A stretch of 64,000 bases of DNA, from the NCBI RefSeq assembly GCF_033118175.1, contig NC_083692.1, positions 88,392,501-88,456,500 of the forward strand, given 5' to 3'. Each line of letters begins with the position of its first letter. Position 1 is the first letter of the stretch. The position numbers were made by a program, and so were the translations under genes. Below the pieces are notes generated by a model that was not told the DNA's origin, searched no databases, and was given only the letters and a program-made list of their open reading frames with translations. Shown piece by piece: positions 43,510 through 55,490 of the stretch. Source of the DNA: Dama dama (taxonomy: Eukaryota > Chordata > Mammalia > Artiodactyla > Cervidae).

Positions 43510-44710
43510 GTAAATGGCTACAATTTTGCATATGGCGCCTATATAACACGGGTATCACAGATGTGTAGTGTGGGGACATGAAAAAATCCTGCCTAAATCT
43601 GTGAGTGTGTGCTCAGGTATCTGAGCCTGAAAGACTCTGTCACTGTCAGAAGCAATAGATTGCCGAGAATTCCCATGACATTGGGCAGAATTATGATCCC
43701 GCTTAGCACTGAGATAACATTGGTTGGAGAAAGGACAGATGAAAAATGTCCCCAGGAACAGAGAAAGAAATTCAACTGGCTCAGCAGAGGATGAACTGGG
43801 GCCGTGGAGTCAGGGAAGAATATCCAATTAAAACTGAAAATCTCTGTTAGCAGGAGGGAGAGGTCCAGAGAAGGGAAAGGGACAGCTCATCCTAGAAGAA
43901 TTCAGGACAAAAGAGACACACAGTTACTGGAAGTACCGGGGGGCATCAGTGTTGGTGGAGAGATGCAGAAAGAGGATGTTGAGAAGGGAGGCACCTGGGA
44001 GGTGCCCCCCAGTACGGGGGCAACCCATGGGAGCCATGAAGTGGAGGGAGGCAGGACCACCTAAAACTTTTGCTGACATCTCTGGTTCTGGACTCCCCAG
44101 AAGAAAGACACCCTCCCTGCCCCATTCATCAGTCATGGAAACAACTTTTCCTCTCCTTTTCTTCTTGCTCTTTGTGCTCTGGGTAATGTGGCCATGTCCC
44201 AGCTGGGACACTTTGGAGATAAAAAGAGCTATTAATAATTATGCCAGGACAGCAGATGAAAACTGGGACTGTCTCAAGCACATGGGTGTGGTTTCTCAAA
44301 GCCTAAAGGAGAGAAGGGGTGGGTGTGGAGAGAAAGGCTTCTCATTCATTATCAGGCTCAGCCTGTCTCCTAAGCAGGAAGACTTTGTGTACCATCAGCC
44401 CCTTGAACTTGAACATCCTCCAAACCTTTCTCTGGCCTGTTCCCCATAGGTACACTGCATGGTAGCAAGGACTTCTGGAAGACTCTGAGAAAAATCTTAC
44501 CATCCACAAATATACCCCGAATCGTTTAGGAGTACCTAAAAGGCAGGCCACACTTCTCTAAGGCTTAGCCTCATCCAGGATGCCACTGTTTATTTGGACC
44601 ACAGGAAATCTGGCCCAAGATACTCAAACAGGGATAAAGTTGGATCCAGAGACCACCCCGCCCCCACCCCAAAAGGTCACCACTCTCCTCCGTCTCTCTC
44701 CCCTCACATT
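43510..44710. other. Unique sequence; long open frame without support
   Basis: A 166-codon plus-strand frame (43,949-44,449) overlaps an 86-codon frame and has no domain, codon signal or splice context that I can see. I treat it as chance. Confidence 0.45.
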
Positions 44711-44714
44711 CATT

Positions 44715-45400
44715 TGACCAACATTTGCTGTTTGTCTATATAAACATTTGTATTGTGAAATTGACATTGTAACAATCTTACAGGAAATATTTAAAATTAA
44801 AAATAAATCACATCTAGTCTTCTCACATTAACACAATAATTAATTTCATTTTGCCTGGTCCCTTCTGATCCTCGTCAGCATGCCTACATTTTTATTATTA
44901 TGTAGTTACAATGCACATAGAATTTTACATTCTGAGTTTTTATATCACATCTTATCATAAGCATTTCTCCATTTACATAGTTTTCATAAATATTTTAAAT
45001 GCATAATAGTTCGTTCAGTTTATATACCATAATTTACTTAACAATTCCTCTATTGTTGCACATTTAGGTTGTTTCCATTTGGGACTATTATAGATAATGT
45101 TGCAATGAGTATCTTCATGCATATATAACACTTGTTATTCTTTTGAGTAATTTCCTTTGGATACTGTATTAGGACTGGAATTACTGGGTCAAAGTGAATA
45201 AGCATTTTTATAACCCTTGATCTGTATTGCCATATTGCTTTCCAAAATGATCGTTCCAATTTTCAACATTATCAGTAATGTGTGTACCAATTTTAACATA
45301 ACATTGTCAGTGGTGCATGTTAGCATTTTTTTTCCTTCTAAATTGCTAATTTAGGAAGCATAAAATAGGACCTCTGTGTTGCATGAATTTGCATTTATTG
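44715..45400 (-). mobile_element. Old L1 remnant with ORF2 C-terminal coding trace
   Basis: The minus strand reads NNKCYICMKILIATLSIIVP and GNNLNVQQ near 45,145-45,050, the C-terminal part of L1 ORF2. The plus strand shows 'tttaggttgtttccatttgg' and 'gaattactgggtcaaagtga', typical of antisense L1. Stops and indels are frequent. Confidence 0.75.
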
Positions 45401-45424
45401 GCTTTCCAGCCAGGGTGCACATTT

Positions 45425-45800
45425 TCTGTGTTACAAGAGACTTTTATTGGATCTTTACTATGTGCCAGGGTCCCTGCTAACTGCTGCAAGGGCTACCAAG
45501 ATGCTAAGACAAGACCCCTGTCCTCAGGGAGCTCATGGTCCAATAGAGGTATAAATGGTTCCAAGGAGAGGCTGCACTTCCTGAGGAAGGTGGAACACCT
45601 TACTACACTTACTGAGGTGGGCCTGGAGGGGCTGGCTGAGCTCTGAGCCTGAGAAGGGAGGAAGAGCAGCCTATGCAGACCTTACAGCTTGAGCTAAGTC
45701 CTGAAAGTGGGAAAGCATAACATATAAACCTGGAACTGGAATGGAGGCTGGAGAGGGAGCTGGCTGCAAAAGGGAGGCATAGTCAGCCTATAGGGCTGGC
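45425..45800 (-). mobile_element. L2 LINE 3' region
   Basis: 'atctttactatgtgccaggg', 'ctgtcctcagggagctcatg' and 'gagctaagtcctgaaagtgg'. Confidence 0.7.
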
Positions 45801-46009
45801 TGCACTCTCAGGCCAGAAGCCCTTGGAGGAACGGTGGGTGGTTACTGGCTGGCTTGGCCTGGGTCAATGCTGAGCCAGGCACTCCAGGGGAATGCTGGCA
45901 GATGTGCTTGTACCACAGTTCTCAGAGCTCCTTGACGTGGGTGTTGCAGCCATCTTACCAGAGTATTTCTATACTCTTGATCTCTTCTGATCCTGAATAT
46001 TCCTGCAAG

Positions 46010-46140
46010 ACAATTGGCTTCCTTATCCCCATTTTGCAGATGTGGAAACTGAGGTCCAGCTCTGTTAAGTGACTCATAACAGGTCACAGTTTAGGGTGGA
46101 GAGCCAGAACTTGAGCTTTCTGATTCTAAACCCAGCGCAG
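46010..46140 (-). mobile_element. MIR SINE
   Basis: 'ttatccccattttgcagatg' and 'tggaaactgaggtccagctc'. Confidence 0.8.
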
Positions 46141-46165
46141 TCGAATGGGGAGGAGAGAGTATGGA

Positions 46166-46270
46166 GCACAGTGGTTTTCAGCCCCGACTGTGTGTCAGCA
46201 CCATGGGGAACTTAGAAAGAAAAAGATAAAACTCTTGTCACCCACCCAGCCTGGTCTGAACCATGGCTCT
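46166..46270 (+). mobile_element. Possible MER5A fragment
   Basis: 'cacagtggttttcagccccg' and 'cagcaccatggggaacttag' resemble its 5' end. Confidence 0.45.
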
Positions 46271-46274
46271 GAGG

Positions 46275-46915
46275 CACTGCTGAGGCTGTGGCCCACTGAG
46301 ATAAGATACGGGGTGGGGTGAAGGTGAAGACGGGGCTTTGGCAGTGTGAGCAGAAAGAATGACTCGCACCGTTGCTTCAGTACATGGTCTGACTCACTGA
46401 AGTAAGAGGGGTTCCGGGCAGCCGTGCCTCCCCTTGGGTCCCGCCGGCCCTGCCTTCCTACCTGTCGGCAGGCAGGGCAGCTCGAAGAGATGCACTTGTG
46501 GGCAGGCACCGCAGCCCAGGGCTGCCTCACAAGACGGTGATTTGGAGGTTGACGGCTTACCAGGACTGCTGGGAGCCTGGATGTGGACTGGCATGGGGTG
46601 AAGGCAGGATTTGAACCCAGGTTCTCTGAGTCTTTATGGGGGTCTCTAAAACTGGAAGCACGCTTGTTTCTGTGAGCATCCTGGCCTGACCAGGGCTCTG
46701 GCACTGCATGGGGAGCCCTGAGAGCATCTGCATGGTTAGTGAGTCCACTCCATGCTCAATTTCAGAGCTGCCAGAAGGCTGGGATGAGAGGGTTGCCAAA
46801 GATAACCCACCAGATTAGAGACACCCAGAGGTCACTGAAGGTGGGATATGTGTCCTGTGTGCCCTTTGGTGGCAGGTAAGAGAATACAAAAGAATATTAA
46901 TACTAATTTATGTTT
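46275..46915. other. Unique sequence, no gene recognised
   Basis: A 169-codon minus-strand frame (46,704-46,195) runs across the MER5A-like segment and has no domain; I reject it as a gene. Confidence 0.5.
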
Positions 46916-46920
46916 TTAAA

Positions 46921-47042
46921 AACATTTATTTATTTTTAATTGGAGGAAATTAATTTACAATAGTATGCTGATTTCTGCTGAACAATGTGAATCAGCTGTA
47001 AGTATATGTAGATCCCCTCTCTCGTGAGCTTCCTACCCACCC
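46921..47042 (-). mobile_element. L1 3' end
   Basis: 'ttaattggaggaaattaatt' to 'gtgaatcagctgtaagtata' is the antisense L1 3' UTR, as at 11,579 and 51,102. Confidence 0.75.
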
Positions 47043-47045
47043 CCC

Positions 47046-47219
47046 ATTTAATGAATTAATTAATTTGGCTGCATTGGGTCTTAGTTGTGGCACACTAGCT
47101 TCGGTAGTTTGCAGCTCTTGGGCTTAGTTGTCCTTTGGAATGTGCAACCTCCAGGGATCGAACCCATGTCCCCTGCGTTGGAAGGCGGATTCCTAACCAC
47201 TGGACCACCAGGAAAGTCA
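47046..47219 (-). mobile_element. CHR-type SINE
   Basis: 'ttggctgcattgggtcttag' to 'ggaccaccaggaaagtcac'. It directly follows the L1 fragment. Confidence 0.87.
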
Positions 47220-47224
47220 CCAGT

Positions 47225-47400
47225 TTACATTCCACAGGCATGATGACATTTTATTTTCCCACCCATGCTACAAGGCTCTTGGGGCAGTGACAGCATACCT
47301 ATTTTAGAGATGCAGATACTGAGGCCCAGTCAACAAGTGCCTTGCCCTAAGCCTCAGAGCTGGAACAGTAAAACTGGGAGTCAAATACAGCCCAGCAGGC
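47225..47400 (-). mobile_element. MIR SINE
   Basis: 'tagagatgcagatactgagg' and 'cttgccctaagcctcagagc'. Confidence 0.65.
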
Positions 47401-47424
47401 TCCAGATCCATCACTGTCTTAATT

Positions 47425-47615
47425 ATGTGCTTAGTTGTTCAGTCGGGTCCGGCTCTTTGCGACCCCGTACACTGCAGCCTGCCAGGCTCCTCTGTCCATG
47501 GGGTTCTCTGGGCAAGAGTACTGGAGTGGATTGCCGTGGTCTCCTCCAGGGGAATCTTCCCAGGCCTCCTGCATTGCAGGCAGATTCTTTACTGCCTGAG
47601 CCACCAGGAAAGCCC
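47425..47615 (-). mobile_element. Bov-tA SINE
   Basis: 'gtccggctctttgcgacccc' to 'ctgagccaccaggaaagccc', with a small internal deletion near 47,553. Confidence 0.92.
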
Positions 47616-47719
47616 AACAAATCCCACAAGTATTTACTGAGAGCGTACGCTGGGCAGAAGCCTGTTAGTGCTGACAAGGAAGAAAGACAATAAGGCCAAG
47701 GTTCCTTCACCAGGGCTGT

Positions 47720-48025
47720 GCCACCCAGAGTGTGTTCCCCGGAGCTGCAGCATCTGGGTCACCAGAGCTGGTTAGAGATCCAGAATCTCAGGCTTCCTCC
47801 AGACCTCTGGAATCTGAATCTGAGTCTTCCTAAGACCTCCCAGGTGATTCTTGAGCGCATTAAAATTCAAACAGCCTTGTCTCCAGACAGAGGCTCTGCA
47901 CACTTGGCTGCAAGTTAGAATCCCCTGCCCTGGCCCCGCCCTAGAGATCTGAATCGAGATCTGGAGCTAGAACTTGGCATTGACTTTTATGTGTTCCCCC
48001 AGGTGATTCTAAGGTGTAAGCAAGG
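47720..48025 (+). mobile_element. Two MER5A-type copies
   Basis: First copy about 47,750-47,870 ('gatccagaatctcaggcttc', 'caggtgattcttgagcgcat'). Second copy about 47,897-48,022 ('ctgcaagttagaatcccctg', 'caggtgattctaaggtgtaa'). Both are in the same orientation. Confidence 0.65.
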
Positions 48026-48329
48026 GGAAGAAATGGATCTTGGATGTTCTAACCAATTCTGGTCAGGTCTCTCCGTCCCCACTCCCCTGCTGTTTTCTGC
48101 TTCTAAGTATTCAGGGCTGTGTGCTGTGTGGGTGGGAGGCATTATTGTTAATTATCATCTCAGGGAATAGGTGGGCCGGGAATTCTCCCTTATTGTGGGG
48201 TTTGGAGAGAATGATCATCAGATGCCTAGGAAGTTGGTGCTGGAGGCTTGAGTTCGAAGTTAGAAAAAATTTAGGTCTGCGAGCCCAGTCTGGGTCTCAG
48301 GGATGGTAGGGAAGTTCCAGGAAGCCTTC

Positions 48330-48655
48330 AGGTTCATCACTTAATGATTCACACAGCATGGATCTGGCGGGCAGGTTTCATTATTATTCCCACTTTGTAA
48401 ATTAAGAAACTGCGGCTTGATGGGGCTTCCCTGGCGGTCCAGTGGTGAAGACTCCGCACTTCCAAGACAGAAGGCATAAGTTTGATTCCTGGTTGGGGTA
48501 ATAATATCCCACATATCTTATGGTGCAGCCAAAAAATTTTTTAAAAAATTTGAGGCTTGGATATAAGTTTTTAGCTCACTTAAGCGTATAAGGTCACTTA
48601 AGCATATAAGAGCTAGACTTGAACCCAGGTCTAACATTACAGTGCTACCCTTGTT
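48330..48655 (-). mobile_element. MIR SINE split by a CHR-type SINE
   Basis: 'cattattattcccactttgt' and 'taagaaactgcggcttgatg' before the SINE; 'gacttgaacccaggtctaac' after it. Confidence 0.7.
48422..48550 (+). mobile_element. CHR-type SINE
   Basis: 'ggggcttccctggcggtcca' head and 'ttatggtgcagccaaaaaat' end. It interrupts MIR; flanking 'gcggcttgat' and 'gaggcttgga' may be the duplicated target. Confidence 0.88.
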
Positions 48656-49344
48656 CTGGGGGTAAAAATGGGAGACCTGGTGGATCCCCTTGCAGCAAAC
48701 CCCTCCCGATTGTGCTTTGTCCATCCCAGCCCCGCCGCTCTCCCCACAGCTTCTGTGCTGACTGAGGCGGGTAGCTGCCAGCGGCCAGGGATTGAGGGGG
48801 AGCAGGGAGATGAATGTGTGCACATGTGTGGGCGTGTGTGTTCCCCCTTTCTTGGGCAGCAGCCCAAGTTTTGCATCTACATGCTGGAAGAGAGAGATCA
48901 ATTTGGCCCTGATACAAACTCCACAGTCACTGAACTGCCATCTTCATTTAGTTAACGTTCTTTCTGGGCAGACCTGGCTGGGATTCATCTTCATTATTCA
49001 GCGAGGGGGCTTACTCTGGGCCAGACTTTGATCTGGGAGCTGCAGAAAATCGCCTCTTACAGGTGATTTCCCCTGCAGTCCATTAGCATAGGTGGGGTGG
49101 AGGGGCTGAATTACAGGGAAGGGCCTGCCACCATCCCCTACCACATCCCCCACCATGGCCCCACTACACCAAGATGGGCACCCAGTTCATCTCTGGTTCA
49201 CTTAGCTAAGCTGAGAGGGAGGGAAATCCTGGTTACTTCCTCTCTCTGCTCCCCAGAGGACCCCCATCCAGTCCCATTGCTGATAACTGACCCCGCAAAG
49301 CACTTTACAAAGCCCTCTTCACATTAGATTTTCGCAAGCTCCAA

Positions 49345-49535
49345 AGCCAGACCCACCAGGGTTCAAATCCTGGCTTGGTCACTTATACACTGTGTGGACT
49401 TGAGCAAGTTACTTCACCTCTCTGAACTACAGTTTCCATGTCTGCAACGTGAAGTAATGTACCATAACATTGTTGAAATGATTCCATGGCATAATTTACA
49501 TTAAGCAAGGGCTCAGCATGGAGTAAATGCCATGT
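49345..49535 (+). mobile_element. MIR SINE
   Basis: 'gggttcaaatcctggcttgg', 'cttgagcaagttacttcacc' and 'aagggctcagcatggagtaa'. Confidence 0.8.
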
Positions 49536-49673
49536 TCACAATCACTTCTGTGAGGGAGATGTTGCTTGTTTCACAAACAAGGAAACTGGGGCTCCTGCAG
49601 GCACCTCTGATTAGCCTTGTGACTCTGGAAAAGACACTTCTTTCCACCTCTGGGCTTGCTGTGAGAGGCAGGT

Positions 49674-49675
<2 letters not shown>

Positions 49676-49728
<53 letters not shown>
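49676..49728 (+). repeat. Perfect TG dinucleotide microsatellite, 53 bases
   Basis: An uninterrupted run of alternating G and T. It is likely to vary in length between individuals. Confidence 0.98.
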
Positions 49729-49729
<1 letters not shown>

Positions 49730-49730
<1 letters not shown>

Positions 49731-50850
49731 GGCTGAGGAGCCCCAAGGGCTGCCTGAAGGTTCAAAGTTCTCCCCAAAGTATCTAAACTCTAAATGGAAG
49801 CCTGAGGCTCCTGGAGACTTGTGGCTCTTAAAACTCCCTCCAGCATTTGGCTTATGCTCCAGAAGGGCAGACAATGCTGGGCCAGCAAGATTCAGAGTCT
49901 AGTTCCCAAGTCTGCTTGCAGCCCCCCAGGAATGATCTAGCCCCACCCTGAGCCCACTCTTCCTTTCTGCTGGCCCCCTGCTTGCTCTTGCTGATGACCT
50001 CCATCCGCTCGGTCCCAGCTCTCTCCTGCTCTAGCCTCCACCCTCGGTTGGCCGAGGGCAGCCAGGTACCCCTCCCCCACGGCCTCCAGACTGGGCACTG
50101 CCCCCTCCATCCTCAGCTCCTTTCTTGACTGTTAGTCCAGTTTCAGGCCCTTCTCCCAGGGGCTGCACTCCAGGCTGGTTTTAATCCCCTGTGATTGGCA
50201 CTTTCTCACAGTGCAGGGTCAGGTCACTTGGTCTGAGAAACTGGCGCTTGGCCGCTATTATCCGCCCACTGCGGCAGGGTCTGTAATCCAGCCCATTGAT
50301 TCTGCCATTGTTCATTCCTTACACACTCTCCAGCACTCCGACCCCACTTGGATTTCTCTGAACTCTGCCACCAGCAAAGACAGAGGAGGCTTTTTGCCAC
50401 TGGAGCTGCAAGTCTTTGGGAGGCTTCTGCATTCAGGCAGGCCAGCTAGGAAGGATTCACACAGTGCCTTACAGATCCAGACAGATGCCTTGTGTTCCCC
50501 AGCGTGCCGCCTTGGCCGGCGTCCTCGCACCTGACCACCCATTAGTCTGCCTTTTAACTGTGTCTGCATGTGGCCCAGGCACTTGGTTACTTTCTCCAGT
50601 CCCAGCTGGGCCTCAGACAAACTGGGTCACCCTGCAGGGCCACGTCTAATGGCTCTCATGGACACAGCCCTGCTTTTTCCAAGGAGGCTTCAGCCCCAGG
50701 CCCCGAGCTGATGGGCAGTTTACTGCAACCTGAAACACAGGCCAAGAAGCAGCTGCCCCTGGAGTCTGTCCAGAGGATGATGAAAAAATAGGATCTCCAT
50801 CTGGGCTTTTCTTTGAGCCCAGGGGCCCTAGAAATTCAAACAGAAATTCT
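49730..50850. other. Unique sequence, no gene recognised
   Basis: About 1.1 kb without repeats that I can name. A stretch at 50,200-50,400 contains 'ctgccattgttcattcctta', with a SOX-type core. Confidence 0.45.
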
Positions 50851-50851
50851 T

Positions 50852-50974
50852 TTCTCTCTTTCTCCAGCCATGCCATGTGGCATGCAGGATCTTAGTTCCC
50901 TGCCCAGGGATTAAACCCGTGCCCCCTGCAATGGAAGCTCAGAGTCTTAACCACTGGACCTCCAGGGAAGTTTC
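50852..50974 (-). mobile_element. CHR-type SINE
   Basis: 'gcaggatcttagttccctgc' to 'ggacctccagggaagtt'. It is flanked by 'caaacagaaattctt' (50,837-50,851) and 'caaatagaaattctt' (50,975-50,989). Confidence 0.92.
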
Positions 50975-51101
50975 CAAATAGAAATTCTTAACCTGCAGTC
51001 TGTGATCCCCAATAAGACCATGAACTCCTTGAAAAGATTTGCAAAATTGTATGTAGATGTGCGTTCAGATAGGGACAGTCCACAGTTTTCGTCAGATTCT
51101 T

Positions 51102-51239
51102 CTTTTTTATTGGAGGATAATTGCTTTACAATGTTGTGATGGTCTCTGCAGTACATCAATGTGAATCAGTCATAATTAGTTTATATATATGTACGTATGT
51201 ATGTATATACCCTTCCTCTTGAGCCTCCCTCCTCCCTTA
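51102..51239 (-). mobile_element. L1, short 5'-truncated insertion
   Basis: Antisense 3' UTR ('attggaggataattgcttta') with a perfect 10-base duplication 'tcagattctt' (51,092-51,101 and 51,240-51,249). Confidence 0.88.
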
Positions 51240-51249
51240 TCAGATTCTT

Positions 51250-52345
51250 AAAAGTGTCTGCACTGACCTGACAATGTGGTCAAAGGGCAGCTGCCTTAGG
51301 CCATTGTCATGACGTCAGCATTAAGATGAGAACTTAGGGGTCACCCAGACTGGGATTCTCCCTTTACTGGGAAACCAAGTGGCCTGGAGGCCAAGCTCAG
51401 AGATCACCAGGAGGATAGAGGCAATGAGCTGGTTGTCAAATTGGGGAGCCTGAACAAAAGCAAGGGGGTGCACAAAGGGGGACATTTGGGGGAAGTAGGA
51501 TCAACAGAATTTGGTGACCCATTAGTTCCAGAGAATACGGAAGAGGGAGGCATCTGGACTGGTTCCCAGGTTGTCACCTGATTTGGGAGTCAGGGCCTCC
51601 CCTGGTGGCTCTGAGTTGGAAGAGAAAAGGAAGGGGGAGGGGACGAAGGAGGAGATTTTGTGAACTGGATTGTCCTTTCCTTTAAGAAAAAATCTTGTCC
51701 CCACCATGAGCAAGGACACCTCAGAATGGTCAGTCCTGAATTTCAGTCCCAGCCCCCAGCCAAACAGAAATTCGGCTCTATGCCCTTCTCCTTGTTTAGG
51801 TAACTTTCCACCCTCCACTGGGTCTGGGATGGGATGTATTTGCTGGGATGGTAAGAGGTGGGGGGACTAGCTCATAGCTTGCTTCTGGGAGAACAGGGTC
51901 CTCAGTTTGGACAGATAGGGAGAGGGGGCCGGAAGCGTGGACTCAGGAGAGCGAGTACCGTCGAGCCCAGCCTCCAAGAGGAAGGAGGATTTGCCCATGG
52001 TCACGGTCGTGGTCATCTTGGCCCCAGCACCCCTCTCTGTCCTCAGGACTGTTGCTCATACCTTGAGAGAGAACACAGGGTCCCCCTTTGGGGCACCTCT
52101 CCCTCTGGAAGAACCTAACCCTGTGCCGGGGCATGCAACCCGGCGAGTGATGTACAGGTTGGGTCCAGCCCATTGGACCCTCCACCGGGCACTCTTGCAG
52201 TAAACATCCTGCATTACCTTACTTGATGGTCCAAGAAAGCTCGTGTGATGGCACAGTCAGCAGACCTGAGGTCCCTGCACCTGCCCCCACATCCAGAAGG
52301 GGCCCTGAGCTCAGCTCAGTGTGACCCAGGGCTGGGCGGCACCCG
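51250..52345. other. Unique sequence, no gene recognised
   Basis: No credible frame or repeat. Confidence 0.5.
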
Positions 52346-52350
52346 GTTTG

Positions 52351-52563
52351 CGTGCGTGCTAAGTTGCTTCAGTCATGTTTGACTCTGAGACCCTATGGAC
52401 TGTAGCCCACCAGGCTCCTCTGTCTAAGGGATTCTTCAAGCAAGAAGAATCTTCAAGCCTTGCCCTCCTCCAGGGGATCTTCCTGACCCAGGGATTGAAC
52501 CTGGGTCTACTGCGTCTTCTGCATTGGCAGAAGACAGTTCTTTACCACTAGCGCCACCTGGGA
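52351..52563 (-). mobile_element. Bov-tA SINE
   Basis: Antisense; carries an internal duplication of 'ttcttcaagcaagaa'-like sequence near 52,432-52,455. Confidence 0.9.
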
Positions 52564-52564
52564 T

Positions 52565-53275
52565 CTTTATATCCCTGATCTAGAACCTTGAAGCAGCCGC
52601 CAGACCTGCCCGCCCACCTGCCTAGCTAGCCCTAGCCTCCTGATCTGCCCCACACCCTCCACCCCCAGCTGACCCCCTCCCAGTGCCAGTCCTTTCCTGG
52701 ACCTCCCCTGGCCCCACGCCAGCTTCCAGGCAGTCTTGACTCTGGAGAGGCATTTTCCTCTCTGGGCAGAAACTACTTGGAAATTCGCAAACTCTTGCAA
52801 ATGGCAGAAATAGCAAGCAGACAGGCGCTCCCACAAGTGCCTGCACTCCCTCCCTCTCTTCTCCCAATCTTCCTCCTGAGTTTTCACACCCACCCACCTG
52901 GGTCTTGGTTCCACACTTTGCCAAGCCAACTTGAGAAGCTGGGGCATCTGGGAAACTCCTCTGATGCCCAGAATCTCCTAGAGAAAACCCATCAGGCCTG
53001 AGAACCCAGGCACTGGCTGCTATCTCTGTCTCCTTGAGACACAGCCTCTTTCCTTCTCATAGATTCTCAGGGCCACAAAAGAGCTTACAGACCACCCTGG
53101 CCAGCTCTCCTCTACTTCAGATTTGCCTTGAGAACAACATTATTGATTTTTTTCTTTTTTGCTTTATTTTAATGTGTGACTTCTACTCTCAAAGAGATTG
53201 TGCAGTTAAGGACAGAGACCTTCTTTACTTTTATTTCCCCAAGTCTAAACATAATAAATACTCATAAATATAAAT
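52565..53275. other. Unique sequence, no gene recognised
   Basis: Short overlapping frames without domains. Confidence 0.5.
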
Positions 53276-53279
53276 GATA

Positions 53280-53405
53280 TTAGAGCTGGGTTGAAGTTCA
53301 TCTTGTTTAACCCTTCTCATCTCCCTGACAGTGAGACTGAGGCTCAGAGAGGCATCTGATCTGCTGAAGCCATCCTGGTCCTGAGCCCACCCTTCCACTA
53401 TACCT
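53280..53405 (-). mobile_element. MIR fragment
   Basis: 'gagactgaggctcagagagg' with a diverged head. Confidence 0.55.
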
Positions 53406-53727
53406 TTGTTGTTGACTGACTGATTGATGACACCATTGAGGAACACCAGTAGCAGGCTAGAAAGGGGTGGGGTAAATCCCTACAGGGCCCTACACCAGTT
53501 TCCTGACGAATGGTGGGAATGTCTCAGAGGAGCCAATACTGCTGCCTCTGATTGTACCTGAATTCTTAAAGATATCTCCAGGGGTAAGGGGACTAGGGCC
53601 AGCCAGCCTGAAGCACTACCATTTCTTCTGATCTGATGTCCCACTTTCCGCAAACATTTTCCTGGGGATGTAGAAGGCTTTAATTAATGAAATGAAAAGA
53701 CACACTTCAGATCCCAGGCATCAATCA

Positions 53728-54190
53728 ATACTTTTTCATTGTAAGTGACAGAAACCCAGCCTAAGATGGCTAGGCAGAAAAGAGGATTTATCGCCTCTTG
53801 GAACTGGAAAGAGCAGGGGTAGCTGTTGCTCTAGGCACAACTGCATCACGATAGCCATAATCTGTCTCCACCGTGGCTCTGTTTTCCTTTGTGTTGGCTT
53901 CATTCTCAAGTGTTCCCCTCCCAAAGGAATGAAAGAGATGGCGCCCAACACTTCCAGGTCTGCAGTCTCCCAGCATAACATCTCCAATGGGGGAAAGCAT
54001 CCTTTTACTCAGTCATTCCAGCAAAAGTCCCAGGATGGAGTCACATTGGCCTGATAGGGTCACATGCCTATCCCAGAACCAGTCACTGTGACCAGAGAAT
54101 GGGGCATTCTGACTGGCCAGGCTTGGGTCATGTGCCCTCCCGCTGGGACCAGGGTGGTAGCCCCACTCATTCCATGTTTCCTGAGCCTGG
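53728..54190. mobile_element. Old interspersed repeat, family not named
   Basis: 'gtaagtgacagaaacccagc', 'gtgttggcttcattctcaag', 'ttccagcaaaagtcccagga' and 'gaaccagtcactgtgaccag' are blocks I recall together in many mammalian copies. Confidence 0.5.
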
Positions 54191-54429
54191 GGAGGAAGTT
54201 ACCTTGGTACTGTGAAAACAGTTGCCCACTATCCTTTTTCCAGTTTCACTCCTCCCAACCCCACTGGATTTGCTTAGTGGAAGTGTCCTGGCCTAGTTTA
54301 GGATGGGTGGATAAGGGTTTAGAGGAGAGGGACAATGGTGGAAGTGGCTTAAAAGCATGAATCCAGAAGGGAGTAAGTTGTTGGGGAGATAAAAACTTCT
54401 GGATAACTCATCTCTTGGCCCTCAATCCC

Positions 54430-54840
54430 CAGAAAGGATAATAACTGATGAATATAAACTTATTCCGTTATATGTGTATTGATCCTCATAAAAATTTCAT
54501 AAGATAGGGAGAAGAAACTGAGGCTCACAGAATGAAGTAACTTGACCAAGGTCACCACCCAGCAGTTCAGTGTTAATGCGAGTGTTTGAACCCGACTCTC
54601 CATCTCAAGGGCTTCCCTGGTGGCTCAGATGGTAAAGAATCTACCTGCAATGCCGGAGACCTGGGTTTGATCCCTGGGTTAGGAAGATCCCCTGGAGGAG
54701 GGCACGGTAACCCACTCCAGTATTCTTGCCTGGAGAATCCCATGGGCAGAGGAGCCTGGCGGGTTACAGTCCATGGGGTCACAAAGAATCGGATGCAACT
54801 GGGCAACTAACCAAGCACTCCATCTCAATCTCTAGGATTG
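54430..54840 (-). mobile_element. MIR SINE split by Bov-tA
   Basis: 'agaagaaactgaggctcaca' and 'gaccaaggtcaccacccagc' before the SINE. Confidence 0.75.
54609..54817 (+). mobile_element. Bov-tA SINE
   Basis: Complete sense copy with an 11-base duplication 'ctccatctcaa' (54,598-54,608 and 54,818-54,828). It is among the least diverged SINEs in the window. Confidence 0.95.
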
Positions 54841-54841
54841 C

Positions 54842-55475
54842 CCTGTTCTTAGTACCAGGCCGGGTCCCCTGAGGAGCGGCTCTGCTGACGGCTGAAAGGC
54901 AGAGGTGGACAGCTTTTTCAGCTGCTCTGAGAGCTGCCAGGGTGCTGGAGCAGGGGCTTGTGCTGCCCCAGGGGCGGGAAGGGCAAACTTGGCTGGAGAC
55001 CAGTGCAGGCTGCAGGGGGGGGACAGCCTCTTGCAAATGAAATATTCATGGTGGTTATTAAATCAAGTTTTATTGGAATAAAAATACACTTGCTGAATAC
55101 ATTTATTTCCCCTGGTTCCTTTCAACCCCCTTCTTTCCCTGAGTGATTTGATTTGGGGGCCAGGAAAGAGTTTTTTCCCTAAGTAAATTAGACTTAGGTC
55201 AGCAGAATAAGATGCCATGTCAGGATTGGCGCTTGGCAAGAGAGGAACCTGCTGGGGGGCCTCCTGGATGACTGAAAGGTGGGGGATGCAGGTAGAGAGG
55301 AAGGGGGGAGGGGAGGCTCCTGGTTCACATGCAAAACCCTCCACACGCGCACAAACATAGGAGCATCCCCTTTCTCCCTGTGCTCTTCCCCAGCTAATGA
55401 TGAGTGGCTGAGGCCAGCATTTGGAACCAGAGAGAGCTCCAGGGGCTGTAGCAGTGGTCTCTTTGTCGGGGTGAC
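54842..55475. other. Unique sequence, possible regulatory patch
   Basis: 55,030-55,110 is AT-rich ('gcaaatgaaatattcatggt'). No gene is seen. Confidence 0.4.
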
Positions 55476-55490
55476 CCTCCAATTTTTCTT

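Noticed and set aside
43949..44449. 166-codon open frame on the plus strand as a possible gene
   Set aside because: It has no recognisable domain, overlaps other frames of similar length and lies in non-repetitive DNA without a splice or promoter context that I can support.
46195..46704. 169-codon open frame on the minus strand
   Set aside because: Part of it runs through a MER5A-like segment and its composition is low in conserved features; this is chance absence of stops in GC-rich DNA.
49513..49902. Frames encoding poly(His-Thr) or poly(Cys-Val)
   Set aside because: They are translations of the TG microsatellite.
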